NCBI GenBank assembly: GCA_020161795.1
Contig: JAIUOR010000044.1
Location: 1 to 64,000 of the forward strand
DNA from: Actinomycetota bacterium
GTDB lineage: Bacteria > Actinomycetota > Actinomycetes > Propionibacteriales > Propionibacteriaceae
Direction of reading: 5' to 3'
Length of the DNA: 64,000 nt
Position 1 is the stretch's first letter. The number at the start of each line of letters is the position of its first letter. The notes below the pieces were generated by a model. That model was not told the origin of the DNA, ran no database searches, and saw only the letters and a list, made by a program, of their open reading frames with translations. The translations under genes and the position numbers were made by a program. This document shows positions 1 to 8,697 of this stretch, one piece after another.

Positions 1-615
1 GTCGGGTTTGTTGATGCGGCTTCGTCGGGTGGTAATCGGACGAGTCATGTGGTGCGGATTCCGTCGGATGTCCGGGCTGGTGATCGGTTGGTGCTGTTCT
101 TGACGTTGAATGGTTCGACGTCTCCGGTGGTGCCGGCTGGCTGGTCGTTGGTGGATCAGACTGATGGGAATGCGTTTACTGGCCGGGTGTGGACGAAGGT
201 CGCGACGGCTGCTGATGCGAATGCCAATGTGGTGGTGAGCACGCCCACGATTTTGAAGTCGGCTATGTCGGTGGCTGCGTATCGGTCGTCGACGGGGTCG
301 GTGGAGATTGGTGACGTGCGGTCGGCGAGCCTGAATGGGGCGACGTCGTTGACTGTTCCGCCGGTGTCGCTGGGTGGCGGTGCCCTGGTTGTGGGGTATG
401 TCGGCCTGAAGAACTCCAGTGCGGTGTCGACTGCGTTGCCGTCGTCGCTGGTGTCGCGGTCGTCGGTTGATGGGAGTGGGGCTGGTGCTGCGTACTCGGT
501 GCTGGCTGACTCTGATGAGTATCTGTCGGGTGGGTCGTTCGGTGGGACAACCGTGAGCTTCTCGGTCACCGCCACGCGTTCCCTCTACTACCTGCTCTCG
601 CTGAAGGCTGTTTAG
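1..615 (+). CDS. C-terminal part of a Ser/Thr/Gly-rich, probably secreted surface protein (5' end outside window)
   Basis: The frame is open from base 1 to the TAG at 613-615, so this is the last ~204 codons of a longer gene. The translation is rich in Ser, Val, Gly, Thr and Ala, has no cysteine and no hydrophobic membrane span, and looks like one beta-rich extracellular module. Codon use in the first ~540 bases favours G- and T-ending codons (ggt, gct, ttg, tcg), unlike the C-ending bias of the genes that follow, which suggests separate ancestry or repetitive origin. The stop overlaps the start of the next gene by one base, so it is probably co-transcribed with the polysaccharide genes. I cannot name a family; a role as a surface or matrix protein is inference. 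Confidence 0.6.
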   Translation, partial: VGFVDAASSGGNRTSHVVRIPSDVRAGDRLVLFLTLNGSTSPVVPAGWSLVDQTDGNAFTGRVWTKVATAADANANVVVSTPTILKSAMSVAAYRSSTGSVEIGDVRSASLNGATSLTVPPVSLGGGALVVGYVGLKNSSAVSTALPSSLVSRSSVDGSGAGAAYSVLADSDEYLSGGSFGGTTVSFSVTATRSLYYLLSLKAV

Positions 616-1373
616 TGGCAGCTTTCGCCAGCGTGCGCGTGGGCCCCTTCACGGTGGCCGACGTCACGTATGACCGTGCAGTGTCCCTTGCTGCCGATCT
701 GGCGGTCGAGCCCACCGGCGTGCGGCGCTTCTATGCGCTCCACGTCGGTGGGCTCAACGCCCGCGACCAGTCGGACTTCGTCGCGGAGATGAACGACGCG
801 GAGCTGGTCTGCGCCGACGGTGGTTCGATCGTCCTGCTGGCGAAGCTGGCGGGAGCTCGCGTGATCGAGCGGACCCCGACGACCGATGCCGGCTGGGATG
901 TCCTTCGCGCCACGGGGGAGAAGCTGGGGCGAACCCCTCGGGTGGCTCTGGTCGGTGGTCCCGCCGAGGTCGTCGACAAGGCGGCCGGGACGCTCCGCGA
1001 GGGCGTGGACTGCGACATCGTCATGGCCGAGCACGGCTACCACCAGGAGTGGGGATTGGTGCTCGAGCAATTGCGCGAGATCGCCCCTGACGTCCTGATC
1101 CTCGGGCTCGGAGCTCCCAAGGAGATGCTCTGGGTTCGTGAGCACTACGCGAGCCTCCCACCCTGCCTGGTGGTGACCTGCGGTGGCTGGTTCGGCTTCC
1201 TGAGCGGTGAGGAGGCCCGCGCGCCGCGGGTGCTCCGTCGCTCGGGGCTGGAATGGATTGCACGGGTGTTCCAGGCCCCCACGAGGCTCGGCCCACGGTA
1301 TCTGCGGGGCCTTCTCAGCGTGGTCGTCGTCGGGTTTGGCACGCTGGTGCGGAGGATCCCCGGGCGGCGCTGA
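615..1373 (+). CDS. WecG/TagA/CpsF-family glycosyltransferase
   Basis: A 252-residue protein, the usual length for the WecG/TagA family, which transfers ManNAc-type sugars from UDP donors to a lipid-linked acceptor at the cytoplasmic membrane face. Family motifs are visible in order: the NDAELVCADGGSIV region near residues 59-72, GLGAPKEMLW near 159-168, the CGGWFGFLSGE stretch, and RRSGLEWIARVFQAPTRL near the C-terminus. It starts with GTG overlapping the previous stop and its own stop overlaps the next start (TGATG), so it is translationally coupled on both sides. Within this locus it probably adds the second sugar after the priming transferase at 11904-13379. The exact sugar cannot be read from sequence. 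Confidence 0.88.
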   Translation: MAAFASVRVGPFTVADVTYDRAVSLAADLAVEPTGVRRFYALHVGGLNARDQSDFVAEMNDAELVCADGGSIVLLAKLAGARVIERTPTTDAGWDVLRATGEKLGRTPRVALVGGPAEVVDKAAGTLREGVDCDIVMAEHGYHQEWGLVLEQLREIAPDVLILGLGAPKEMLWVREHYASLPPCLVVTCGGWFGFLSGEEARAPRVLRRSGLEWIARVFQAPTRLGPRYLRGLLSVVVVGFGTLVRRIPGRR

Positions 1374-2188
1374 TGTTCCGGCTCCCGTTGGTTGTCCTCT
1401 GCCTGGGGTTGACGGCCTGCGCGGCCGTACCCCCGGAGATTCCCGATGGCCCGGACTCGACGGGGTCGCCGGTGCCAGGCGCGTTCCGGATGGACTTCGA
1501 CGGCGCCGATCCGATGCGGGTCTGGGGCCTCGACATCTCAGCTGAAGCGATCGCGATCAATGGGGCGGAGGTCGCCGGCGCCCCCGGGCCGGACGGCGGC
1601 GATGCCCTGCAGTTCCCGGCCGTCGCCTGGGAGAACGAAGAGGAATCGGAGTTGCCCACGGCGCCGGGCCTGGTGATCGTGCTCCGTGGGTCAGGCCTAC
1701 CCGACCCGCGGGAGCGGGACTTCTCCTTCGGTGCGGAGTTGCGCCTGGACGAGGCCTCCACCTCCGACGCCGACGACGGCGACAACGTCCTGCAGCGCGG
1801 CCTGGCTCGCGACGTCAACCAGTACAAGCTCCAGGTCGACGTGGGGCGTCCCAGTTGCGTGGTGGCGGGACCCGGTGGCCGCTACGCGGCGAAGCTGAAG
1901 GGAAAGCTGGGCACCGGGTGGTATCGGGTGCGCTGCGACAAGGTGGGCGACACGCTCACCCTTCAGGTGGCCAGCCTGGAATCGGACGGAACCGAGCCCG
2001 AGACCGTGACGGTGGCCGCTGCTCCGGGTGCCCTCAGCTTCGACCCGGCCACACCGCTCTCGATCGGCCGGAAGGTCACCGCCGCCGGTGCCCCGGTGAT
2101 CAACAAGCCCGATCAGTTCAACGGTGCGCTGGGTTCGGTCTGGGTCGCCGTCGAGCAGGGAGAGCCGGGCGACCAGCCCAGCGAATGA
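1373..2188 (+). CDS. Lipoprotein with LamG-like beta-sandwich
   Basis: A 271-residue lipoprotein. The ATG at 1373 is chosen because it yields a clean lipoprotein signal, MFRLPLVVLCLGLTAC, with lipobox LTAC and Cys16; frames starting further upstream would bury it. After a short Pro/Gly linker the mature part has alternating beta-strand patterns and a motif (FSFGAELRLDE, then NQYKLQVDVG and GTGWYRVRC) typical of concanavalin/LamG folds that bind polysaccharide or protein ligands. It overlaps the stop of the glycosyltransferase by one base. It may bind or present the surface glycan; that is inferred from fold and position, and no catalytic motif is visible. Confidence 0.7.
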   Translation: MFRLPLVVLCLGLTACAAVPPEIPDGPDSTGSPVPGAFRMDFDGADPMRVWGLDISAEAIAINGAEVAGAPGPDGGDALQFPAVAWENEEESELPTAPGLVIVLRGSGLPDPRERDFSFGAELRLDEASTSDADDGDNVLQRGLARDVNQYKLQVDVGRPSCVVAGPGGRYAAKLKGKLGTGWYRVRCDKVGDTLTLQVASLESDGTEPETVTVAAAPGALSFDPATPLSIGRKVTAAGAPVINKPDQFNGALGSVWVAVEQGEPGDQPSE

Positions 2189-2202
2189 AGCCCGTCTCCC
2201 GA

Positions 2203-2757
2203 CTATTCGCCCAGGTTGGGCGGGTAGCCGAGGGCGACCAGCCATTCGTTGCCGGCCAGGTAGAACTCGTGGATCTGATCGCCGGCGGCCTCGTCGGCAC
2301 GAGCCGCCTCGTCGATCTCCTGGATCAGCGTGGTCAGGGTCGCCAGATGGTCGCTTCCGGCGCAGTTCGCCGCCGCTGTCGACGCCTTCGCGACGGTGTC
2401 GATCATCGCGGAGGTGTAGTCGGCGTGGTCCGGCCGACCGACAGAGCCGGATACCCGTTCCCAGTCCCGCACGAAGAAGTCGGCGTCCGAGCGGGAGAAG
2501 GCGCAGCCGGAGCCCGGATCGGCCGGCACGCTGGTGGCCGTCGAGCCGCCGGTCGCCGGCGGCTGCTCAGTGCCGGACGGCGCGGAAGGGGCTCCGATGG
2601 CGATGGTCGAGCGCGACGGTGAGGGTGCCGGCACGGTGGCCGAGGGGGAAGGTGACACCGGGGACACCGCCGGCGTGGTCGCGATCGTCTCGGCGGCACA
2701 ACCGCCCAGGATCGCCATGAGCGGCAAGCTCAGGAAGACGGTTAGGATCTTGTTCAT
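2203..2757 (-). CDS. Small Ser/Pro-rich lipoprotein of unknown function
   Basis: A 184-residue protein. The ATG at 2757 is preceded by a GAGGGG ribosome-binding site and gives a classical lipoprotein signal, MNKILTVFLSLPLMAILGGC, with Cys20 in lipobox LGGC. A low-complexity Ser/Pro/Thr linker follows to about residue 70, then a helical domain of ~110 residues with two cysteines (GSGCAFSRSD and AANCAGSD). It is convergent with the preceding lipoprotein gene (15 bases between stops) and divergent from the Wzz-like gene. I do not recognise the C-terminal domain. Its presence on the opposite strand inside the polysaccharide block suggests independent expression. Confidence 0.72.
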   Translation of the reverse strand: MNKILTVFLSLPLMAILGGCAAETIATTPAVSPVSPSPSATVPAPSPSRSTIAIGAPSAPSGTEQPPATGGSTATSVPADPGSGCAFSRSDADFFVRDWERVSGSVGRPDHADYTSAMIDTVAKASTAAANCAGSDHLATLTTLIQEIDEAARADEAAGDQIHEFYLAGNEWLVALGYPPNLGE

Positions 2758-2955
2758 CTGGCGCCCCCTCAGCACAGTGCAGTGTCGATGGTACACCGCC
2801 GTCAAAGCTCCGCCAGGGGCCCGGTTTCCCGGTGGGCAGCGGGCTCCGGGTAGGGGTTTCGGTCACCTGCTACTCGGTGCCTGGTGAGGGGCTACGCTGC
2901 GGCCTCGATGGTACTGTCGGCATCGACAGCACCGGCTCAGGGGAAGGTGACGCCA

Positions 2956-4833
2956 ATGCCGACAGCGGCACCGGGTGGATTGCGATGGGCTGCCATCCGC
3001 GCGGCGGTCCGACGCGGCCTGCTGCTGACCCTCGTGCTGGTCGTGCTGGGCGGGCTCGCCGGCGGTGCCCTCGGCTGGAGCCAGCAACGCTATTCCGAAG
3101 CCGATGCCACCATCCTGCTGAATCCGCTGAACGGAAACCCGTTCTCCACGACCGGGCGGGGTGACAACCTCACCAACCTGGAGACCGAGGCCGAGCTGGT
3201 GCGCTCCTTCGAGGTCGGCGAGATGGTGCGTGCGGAGACCGGCACCACCGACACCGTCCAGCAGGTGCTGGCCGGGGTCGAGGTCGCGGTTCCCACCAAC
3301 ACCCAACTCCTGGTGATCACCTACCGCAGCACGTCGGCCGAGGATGCGTTGACCTACGCCCAGGCCTTCGCCGACCAATTCCTGGCCTTCCGCGAGGCCC
3401 GTGCCAGGGCCCTGGTGGACAAGCAGATCGAGAGCATCGACGATCTGGTCACCGAGCGGCGCGCAGAGCAGGATCAGCTTTCGGAGGATCTCAAGGCGGC
3501 CGGCAACAACGATGCCGAAGCCGTCCTCATCCAGACCCAGCTCAATGCCGTCGCCACCCAGATCAACCAGCTGCGGGCCCGGGTCGCGGAACTCCGGATC
3601 GGTCCGTTCAGCCCCGGGCAGGTCGTCACTCCGGCCGCGCTGCACCACGCAAGCCTGCTCGACACCTGGGTGGCCTTCGCCGTCGCGGGTGCACTGGGCG
3701 GCCTCGTGATCGCCTTCCTGGTGGCGATCGTCCGTTCCCGGCTGGACAGCCGCGTGCACCACGCCGACGATCTGGTGCTCTCCGGACGCACCCTGCTGGG
3801 GACGGTCACCAGCGCCGACGCACGCGGCGTCCAGAAGGCGTTCGTGGACGAGGGCGAGTCGCTGGCGATCCCGGAGTCGTTCAAGAACCTACGGGTGTCG
3901 ATCCTGAGCACCGAGCACCGGCGCCCGGTCGTGCTGCTCGTGGCCACCGGCTCGGCCGACGGCACCGCGGCTCCGAAGTCGCTGCCCGCGCTGGCCGCGT
4001 CCCTCGCGTCCGCTGGGCTGGAGACGATCGTGATCGACACGCTGGCCGTCTGGCCCGGGTGCGCCCGCCGGGAGGCCGGCCCGCGGCTCGCGGACGTCCT
4101 GCGTGCCGGAGGCGATCCCAGATCGGCCTTCGCCGATGTGGCGGTGAAGCTGCGGTTGCTCGCGGCTGCTCCCGGCGATTCCGGCGACGATCTCTTCATG
4201 TCACCGGCGATGCGGCGGTTGTTGGAGGCCGCGCGGCAGCAGGCGGACGTGATCCTGCTGGTCACCGGAGGCATCAAGCACTCACGTTCCCGCGCGCTGG
4301 CCGATTCGGCCGACGCGATCGTCACCGAGGTCGAGCAGGGGGTGGCCCGCTACGCGGATGCCCGCCTCGACAGCGCTCCGTTGCTCAACAAGGATCTGGG
4401 AGTGATCTTCGTGAGCCGGGCCGAGTCCGCCGCGGTCTCGGACCAGGCCGACCTGGGCCGGTTGCAGCTGGGATCGTCCGACCCCGCCGATCAGACGGCG
4501 CCCGATGGCGACGCTTCGGCGGACCGGGCGGAGTTAACATCCGACGAGCCGGAGCCGGAATCCGATCAGTCGGAGCCGGAACCCGGCCAGTCGGAACCGG
4601 TGGCGCACTCCGACCTGCCGGAGCCGGAATCCAGCCAGCCGGAGCTGGTGTCGCACTCCGACCAGCCGGAGCCGGAGTCCGATCGGCTGGATTCCGAACC
4701 CGACCGGACCGATCCGGAATCCGATCAGTACGCCGTGGAGGGCGACCAGTACGCAGCGGAACTCGACCAGGTGCGACTCGACGATGAGAGCGTGACCGAG
4801 GACGCCGAACTCAAGCGGGCATGGACAAGGTAG
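2956..4833 (+). CDS. Wzz-like chain-length/tyrosine-kinase-type membrane protein with decayed P-loop and acidic repeat tail
   Basis: About 625 residues. ATG 2956 is chosen for its AGGGGAAGG ribosome-binding site eight bases upstream; an in-frame GTG at 2884 is possible. Layout: transmembrane helix ~21-41, extracytoplasmic Wzz-type domain with coiled coil ~40-235, second helix ~238-259, then a cytoplasmic domain of the CpsD/BY-kinase fold. The place of the Walker A loop reads VATGSADGTAAPKSLP instead of a GxxGxGKS/T loop, so ATP binding is doubtful. From ~515 the protein is an acidic tail of repeated EPES/DQ/SEPEP units with no tyrosine cluster at the end. It sits first in the flippase-CDP-glycerol transferase run, and its 3' end overlaps the flippase start by 13 bases. 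Role: polymer length control; regulation by phosphorylation seems lost. Confidence 0.82.
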   Translation: MPTAAPGGLRWAAIRAAVRRGLLLTLVLVVLGGLAGGALGWSQQRYSEADATILLNPLNGNPFSTTGRGDNLTNLETEAELVRSFEVGEMVRAETGTTDTVQQVLAGVEVAVPTNTQLLVITYRSTSAEDALTYAQAFADQFLAFREARARALVDKQIESIDDLVTERRAEQDQLSEDLKAAGNNDAEAVLIQTQLNAVATQINQLRARVAELRIGPFSPGQVVTPAALHHASLLDTWVAFAVAGALGGLVIAFLVAIVRSRLDSRVHHADDLVLSGRTLLGTVTSADARGVQKAFVDEGESLAIPESFKNLRVSILSTEHRRPVVLLVATGSADGTAAPKSLPALAASLASAGLETIVIDTLAVWPGCARREAGPRLADVLRAGGDPRSAFADVAVKLRLLAAAPGDSGDDLFMSPAMRRLLEAARQQADVILLVTGGIKHSRSRALADSADAIVTEVEQGVARYADARLDSAPLLNKDLGVIFVSRAESAAVSDQADLGRLQLGSSDPADQTAPDGDASADRAELTSDEPEPESDQSEPEPGQSEPVAHSDLPEPESSQPELVSHSDQPEPESDRLDSEPDRTDPESDQYAVEGDQYAAELDQVRLDDESVTEDAELKRAWTR

Positions 4834-6347
4834 CCGGCCGCCACCTGGAGAGAATCGCGCGCGGCGGCTCTCTGAGCGTGGCCGGGGCGGGGGTCTCCGC
4901 CGTCGCCGGCTTCCTGGTCGTGGTGGTCATCACCAACGGGTTCAGCAAGGACGACGCGGGCGCGCTGTTCAGCGCCTCCTCCCTGTTCCTGTTGGTCCTC
5001 TCGGTGGCCGGGCTCGGCATCGCGGTCGGCCTGGGCCGCTACATGATGAAGTACATCGTCGAGGAGCGCTGGGCCTTCGCGCGCGCCTGCCTACGGAACA
5101 CCGCCCTGGTCACCACCGTGATCGGGATCGTGTCCGGGGTTGGCCTGTACGTGCTGGCCGAACCCGTGGCGGTGTTGACCGGGCTCAGCGATCAGTCCGG
5201 CGCCGCGGTCATGCGGGTGCTGGCCATCGCATTGCCCTTCGGCGCCATCGCCAACTGGGCGCTCTCCGCCACCCGCGCGATGTCCAACATCCGCCAGACG
5301 GTGCTGATCGAGAAGGCCTTCCGGTCATTGCTCCAGGTCGCGCTGGTCGCGCTCTGCGTCGTGACGGCGGTCGGAATCGTGGAGCTCACCTGGGCGTGGG
5401 TGCTGCCGACGATTCTCTCGGCCCCGCTGGCGGTCATCGGGCTGCGCTCGCTGAGCCGGCGCGTCCTTCCGCCCGCCGAGCCCGGGGAACAGGCTCCCGG
5501 TGCCGTCCGGGAGTTCTGGGGTTTCACCTGGCCGCGCAGCATCGCCCAGGTCTCCCAGATGGTGATCCAGCGGGCCGACATCATCATCATCGGTGCGCTG
5601 ATCTCGCCGGCAGCCGCGGCCATCTACACCGCGGCGACGCGATTCGTCCCGCTCGGCCAGTTGGGGGTGCAGGCCGTCCAGCAGGTGATCCAGCCACGAT
5701 TCACCCAATTGCTGGCCACCGGGCACCTGCAGGCGCTGGGCGTGGTGTTCAAGACCACCACCGCCTGGAATGTCGCCATGGCGTGGCCGATCTACTTCGT
5801 CATCGGCGGGCTGCCGGGCCTCTACCTCACGATGTTCGGCGACGGGTTCGACGCCGATGGAGTGGCGGTCGTCGTGGTGATGATGCTCGCGATGCTGGTG
5901 GGAGTCGGATCCGGTCCGGTCGACACGCTGCTGTTGATGTCCGGCAAGAGCTCACTCAGCCTCATCAACTCGCTGGTCGCGCTGGCGTTGAACCTGGTGC
6001 TCAACTTCACGCTGATTCCGGTGATCGGCATCCTGGGCGCAGCAGTGGCCTGGTGGGTCGCGATCACGGTGCGATCCATCATGGGCTACTTCCAGGTGCG
6101 CTCCTACCTCCAGATCTCTCCGCTGTCGAAGGCGTCGGCCTTCGCCGCGGGTGCCAGCGCGGTCTGCTTCCTGTTGCCCCTGGGCGCGCTGACCTTGCTG
6201 GGATGGGCGTCGTTCTGGCCGGCGTTCGGGACCGGCGCGGTGGGGCTGGCCGCCTACCTCGGCCTGCTGTGGTGGCAGCGTGACCTGCTGCAGCTGCGCG
6301 CGCTACGCTCTCTGATTCCCTCACGAATGCGGGCGAGGCGCTCATGA
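4821..6347 (+). CDS. Wzx-type polysaccharide flippase (MATE/MOP superfamily)
   Basis: A 508-residue, highly hydrophobic protein with about 12-14 predicted membrane helices, the usual size for a Wzx/RfbX lipid-linked oligosaccharide flippase. The N-terminus (LERIARGGSLSVAGAGVSAVAGF) and the repeated Gly/Ala-rich helices are typical of the MOP superfamily. It moves undecaprenyl-linked repeat units from the cytoplasmic to the outer face for polymerisation by the Wzy protein at 9621-11705. The ATG lies inside the preceding Wzz-like gene and its stop overlaps the next ATG (ATGA), so it is coupled on both sides. A teichoic-acid-type exporter is less likely because no ABC ATPase is present. Confidence 0.87.
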   Translation: MDKVAGRHLERIARGGSLSVAGAGVSAVAGFLVVVVITNGFSKDDAGALFSASSLFLLVLSVAGLGIAVGLGRYMMKYIVEERWAFARACLRNTALVTTVIGIVSGVGLYVLAEPVAVLTGLSDQSGAAVMRVLAIALPFGAIANWALSATRAMSNIRQTVLIEKAFRSLLQVALVALCVVTAVGIVELTWAWVLPTILSAPLAVIGLRSLSRRVLPPAEPGEQAPGAVREFWGFTWPRSIAQVSQMVIQRADIIIIGALISPAAAAIYTAATRFVPLGQLGVQAVQQVIQPRFTQLLATGHLQALGVVFKTTTAWNVAMAWPIYFVIGGLPGLYLTMFGDGFDADGVAVVVVMMLAMLVGVGSGPVDTLLLMSGKSSLSLINSLVALALNLVLNFTLIPVIGILGAAVAWWVAITVRSIMGYFQVRSYLQISPLSKASAFAAGASAVCFLLPLGALTLLGWASFWPAFGTGAVGLAAYLGLLWWQRDLLQLRALRSLIPSRMRARRS

Positions 6348-7414
6348 CGACGGTGATGTTCGAGTCCTGGCGAGGACGGTATTCCGACTCGCCACGAGCC
6401 GTCGCGGAGTACCTCCGCGCCGCGCGTCCGGAGACCACCCAGTACTGGGTGGTCGACTCCGGGGACTCCTTCCCCGACTGGGCGCAGCTGGTGCCCCGGC
6501 ACCGGCCCGACTACTTCCGCCGGCTCATCACCAGCGACTTCGTGATCTCCAACGACATCGTGAGCCGGCACTACCTGCACGGTCCGGGGGTCACCTACGT
6601 CCAGTGCTGGCACGGGATCGCCCTGAAGGCCATCGGCTTCCACGACAACAAGGGCGGGTACGTCGGCAATCGTGCCCAGCTGCGGCGGACGCGGCGCGAC
6701 GTCCGCAAGTGGGACTACCTGGTCTCCCCGTGCCCGGCGATCACCCCGATCGTGCGCAGCGCCTTCGAGTACGACGGCAAGGTGCTGGAGATCGGGATGC
6801 CGCGCAATGACATCCTCTCCCGCGATACCGACAACGCCATCCGCAGCCGGGTTCGGGCGGAGCTCGGGCTGGTCGAGGACGCGCCGGTGATGCTCTACGC
6901 CCCGACCTGGCGCGACGACGATCGGGACGACCAGGGCCGGCTGACCCAGTCGGTGGTACCCGACTGGGAGGCGATCCTCAGCGCCATCCCGGGTTTGCAG
7001 ATCCTCTTCCGTACCCACAAGAACGTCATCGCGCAGGCGCCCGATCTGCCCGGGCTGAAGGATGTCAGCAGCTACCCCGACGTGGCCGAGCTGTACCTGG
7101 CGGCTGACGTCCTGCTGTCGGACTACTCCTCGACGATCATCGACTTCGCCGTCACCGGGCGGCCGATCGTCTGCTACGCGCCGGATCTCGAGCACTACCG
7201 CAACGACCTGCGGGCGATGTACTTCGACTACGAGGAGTGGGCGCCCGGTCCCATCGTCACCCAGACCGACGACCTGATCGACTGCCTGCGGGATCTCCCG
7301 GCGGTCGCCGCGGCGTACAGCGCGCAGTACGACGGGTTCGTCAGGAAGTTCTGCCCCTACGAGGACGGCCACGCCACCCAACGGCTGGTGGAGGCCGTGG
7401 GGCTGCTCGACTAG
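6344..7414 (+). CDS. CDP-glycerol:poly/glycerophosphotransferase family protein (TagB/TagF type)
   Basis: A 356-residue protein matching the CDP-glycerol glycerophosphotransferase domain: QCWHGIALKAIGF near residues 86-98, the MLYAPTWRDD strand near 184-193, FRTHKN near 222, and SDYSSTIIDFAVTGRPIVCYAPD near 256-277, which carries the conserved Asp-Tyr-Ser-Ser. The enzyme transfers glycerol- or ribitol-phosphate from a CDP-alditol to a membrane-bound glycan. Its length fits a TagB-like single-domain form without the N-terminal amphipathic region of TagF. The start overlaps the flippase stop. It implies that the repeat unit may carry an alditol-phosphate, although no CDP-glycerol synthase gene lies in this window. 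Confidence 0.85.
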   Translation: MTTVMFESWRGRYSDSPRAVAEYLRAARPETTQYWVVDSGDSFPDWAQLVPRHRPDYFRRLITSDFVISNDIVSRHYLHGPGVTYVQCWHGIALKAIGFHDNKGGYVGNRAQLRRTRRDVRKWDYLVSPCPAITPIVRSAFEYDGKVLEIGMPRNDILSRDTDNAIRSRVRAELGLVEDAPVMLYAPTWRDDDRDDQGRLTQSVVPDWEAILSAIPGLQILFRTHKNVIAQAPDLPGLKDVSSYPDVAELYLAADVLLSDYSSTIIDFAVTGRPIVCYAPDLEHYRNDLRAMYFDYEEWAPGPIVTQTDDLIDCLRDLPAVAAAYSAQYDGFVRKFCPYEDGHATQRLVEAVGLLD

Positions 7415-7475
7415 CGCGATTCCGTCCGATGGCCAGCCGGGCCGCCCCCCGCTGACCAGCCCCTATCATGGTCGG

Positions 7476-8693
7476 ATGAAGTCGATTCCGGAGCTCGAGC
7501 GAGACGTGCCGTTCGCCGAGGCCCCGGACGGCGCCCAGGCGCTCCTGGCGACGATCTCCTCGTTCTGGCCGGGGGCGGAGGTCAGCTTCGGGGGAGACTC
7601 GCGCGGGGCCGATGCCGCCTTCCACTTCATGCCCAACGCCAGCCGTCCGCGGCTGTTGATCCCCGGGGATCGTCGGGGCGCCGCGCTCGCCATGCAGCGC
7701 TTCAGCGCCGCGCTCAGCCCGAAGGAGATGCTGGGCCGCTGCGCCGCCGCGGCCCTGCTGCGGACGGCCGGCCCGGCCGCCGTGGCCCGCGAGACCATCG
7801 TCGTCCGCGGCGGACAGGACAGCCTGCAGCAGCACATCGCCGGGCTGCTCGGTGAGCGGGTCACCATGGCGGTCACCATCGGAAACGTGCGCGTGAACCG
7901 CAAACCGGTGCTGCAGATCTTCGATGCCCAGGGGCGGACGCTGGCCTTCGCCAAGGTCGGCGACTCCGTCGTGGCGGCCTCCGACGTGCGGGGCGAAGCC
8001 GCCAGGCTCGCCGAGATCGAGGGGCGGCTGGAGCGCTTCGAGATCCCCCGCGTGCTGTCGCTCACCCAGTGGCAGGGCATGGTCGTCATGCTGATCACCG
8101 CCGTCCGGACGGTGCCGCAGGATCCGCGGCGATTCTGGCGGATTCCGCTCGCCGCGATGGACGACTTCTCGCTGCAGCTGGGCCACTCCACCGCGCCGCT
8201 GGCCGAGGTGCCCTCCTGGCAGCGGCTGCGCGCGGCGCAGGACGACTTCGCCGGCACGCGGCTGCCGGAACTGATGGAGCAGGTGGAGCAGGCGGCAGCA
8301 GCAGCGCCCGAGCTGGTGGTGGGTTCCTGGCACGGGGACTGGACGGGCTGGAACATGGCCGTCCGCGACGACGTGGTGCAGTTGTGGGACTTCGAGCGGT
8401 TCGAGTCGGGGGTGGTCCAGGGGATGGATGCCTTCCACTACGCGGTCAACGCGGCGACGCTGCGCGAAGGGATCACCCTCTCGGCCTTCCAGGGAGGATT
8501 CGACCACGCTCTGGTCTCGCTGGGCGACGGGCTCCGGCAGCGCCTGGTGGCCGCTGCCTACCTGGTCACGGCGGCGTCCCGCTACATCACGGCGGCGGCG
8601 GGGGACCAGGGCCATCTGATCGCCGGACGAGCGGACACCATCGTCGAAGCGCTGTCGTGGTGGTTGCCCCGTATTCACAGCGCCAGGAGGTAG
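7476..8693 (+). CDS. Aminoglycoside-phosphotransferase-like kinase of unknown substrate
   Basis: A 405-residue protein with the protein-kinase-like fold of the APH/choline kinase family in its C-terminal half. The catalytic loop is HGDWTGWNM near residues 286-294 and the metal-binding WDFERF is near 305-310, both in standard order. A lysine that could serve in ATP binding occurs in AFAKVGDS near 160. The N-terminal ~130 residues do not match the family and contain FSGD-like turns. It lies between the CDP-alditol transferase and the sulfotransferase and ends four bases before the latter. Phosphorylation of a sugar or alditol used by this locus is an inference. A TATCAT hexamer seven bases before the ATG would allow a leaderless transcript. 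Confidence 0.7.
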   Translation: MKSIPELERDVPFAEAPDGAQALLATISSFWPGAEVSFGGDSRGADAAFHFMPNASRPRLLIPGDRRGAALAMQRFSAALSPKEMLGRCAAAALLRTAGPAAVARETIVVRGGQDSLQQHIAGLLGERVTMAVTIGNVRVNRKPVLQIFDAQGRTLAFAKVGDSVVAASDVRGEAARLAEIEGRLERFEIPRVLSLTQWQGMVVMLITAVRTVPQDPRRFWRIPLAAMDDFSLQLGHSTAPLAEVPSWQRLRAAQDDFAGTRLPELMEQVEQAAAAAPELVVGSWHGDWTGWNMAVRDDVVQLWDFERFESGVVQGMDAFHYAVNAATLREGITLSAFQGGFDHALVSLGDGLRQRLVAAAYLVTAASRYITAAAGDQGHLIAGRADTIVEALSWWLPRIHSARR

Positions 8694-8697
8694 TCCG

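Noticed and set aside
2884-2955. Earlier GTG start for the Wzz-like protein
   Set aside because: No ribosome-binding site in front of it, while ATG 2956 has AGGGGAAGG at good distance; kept as an alternative only.
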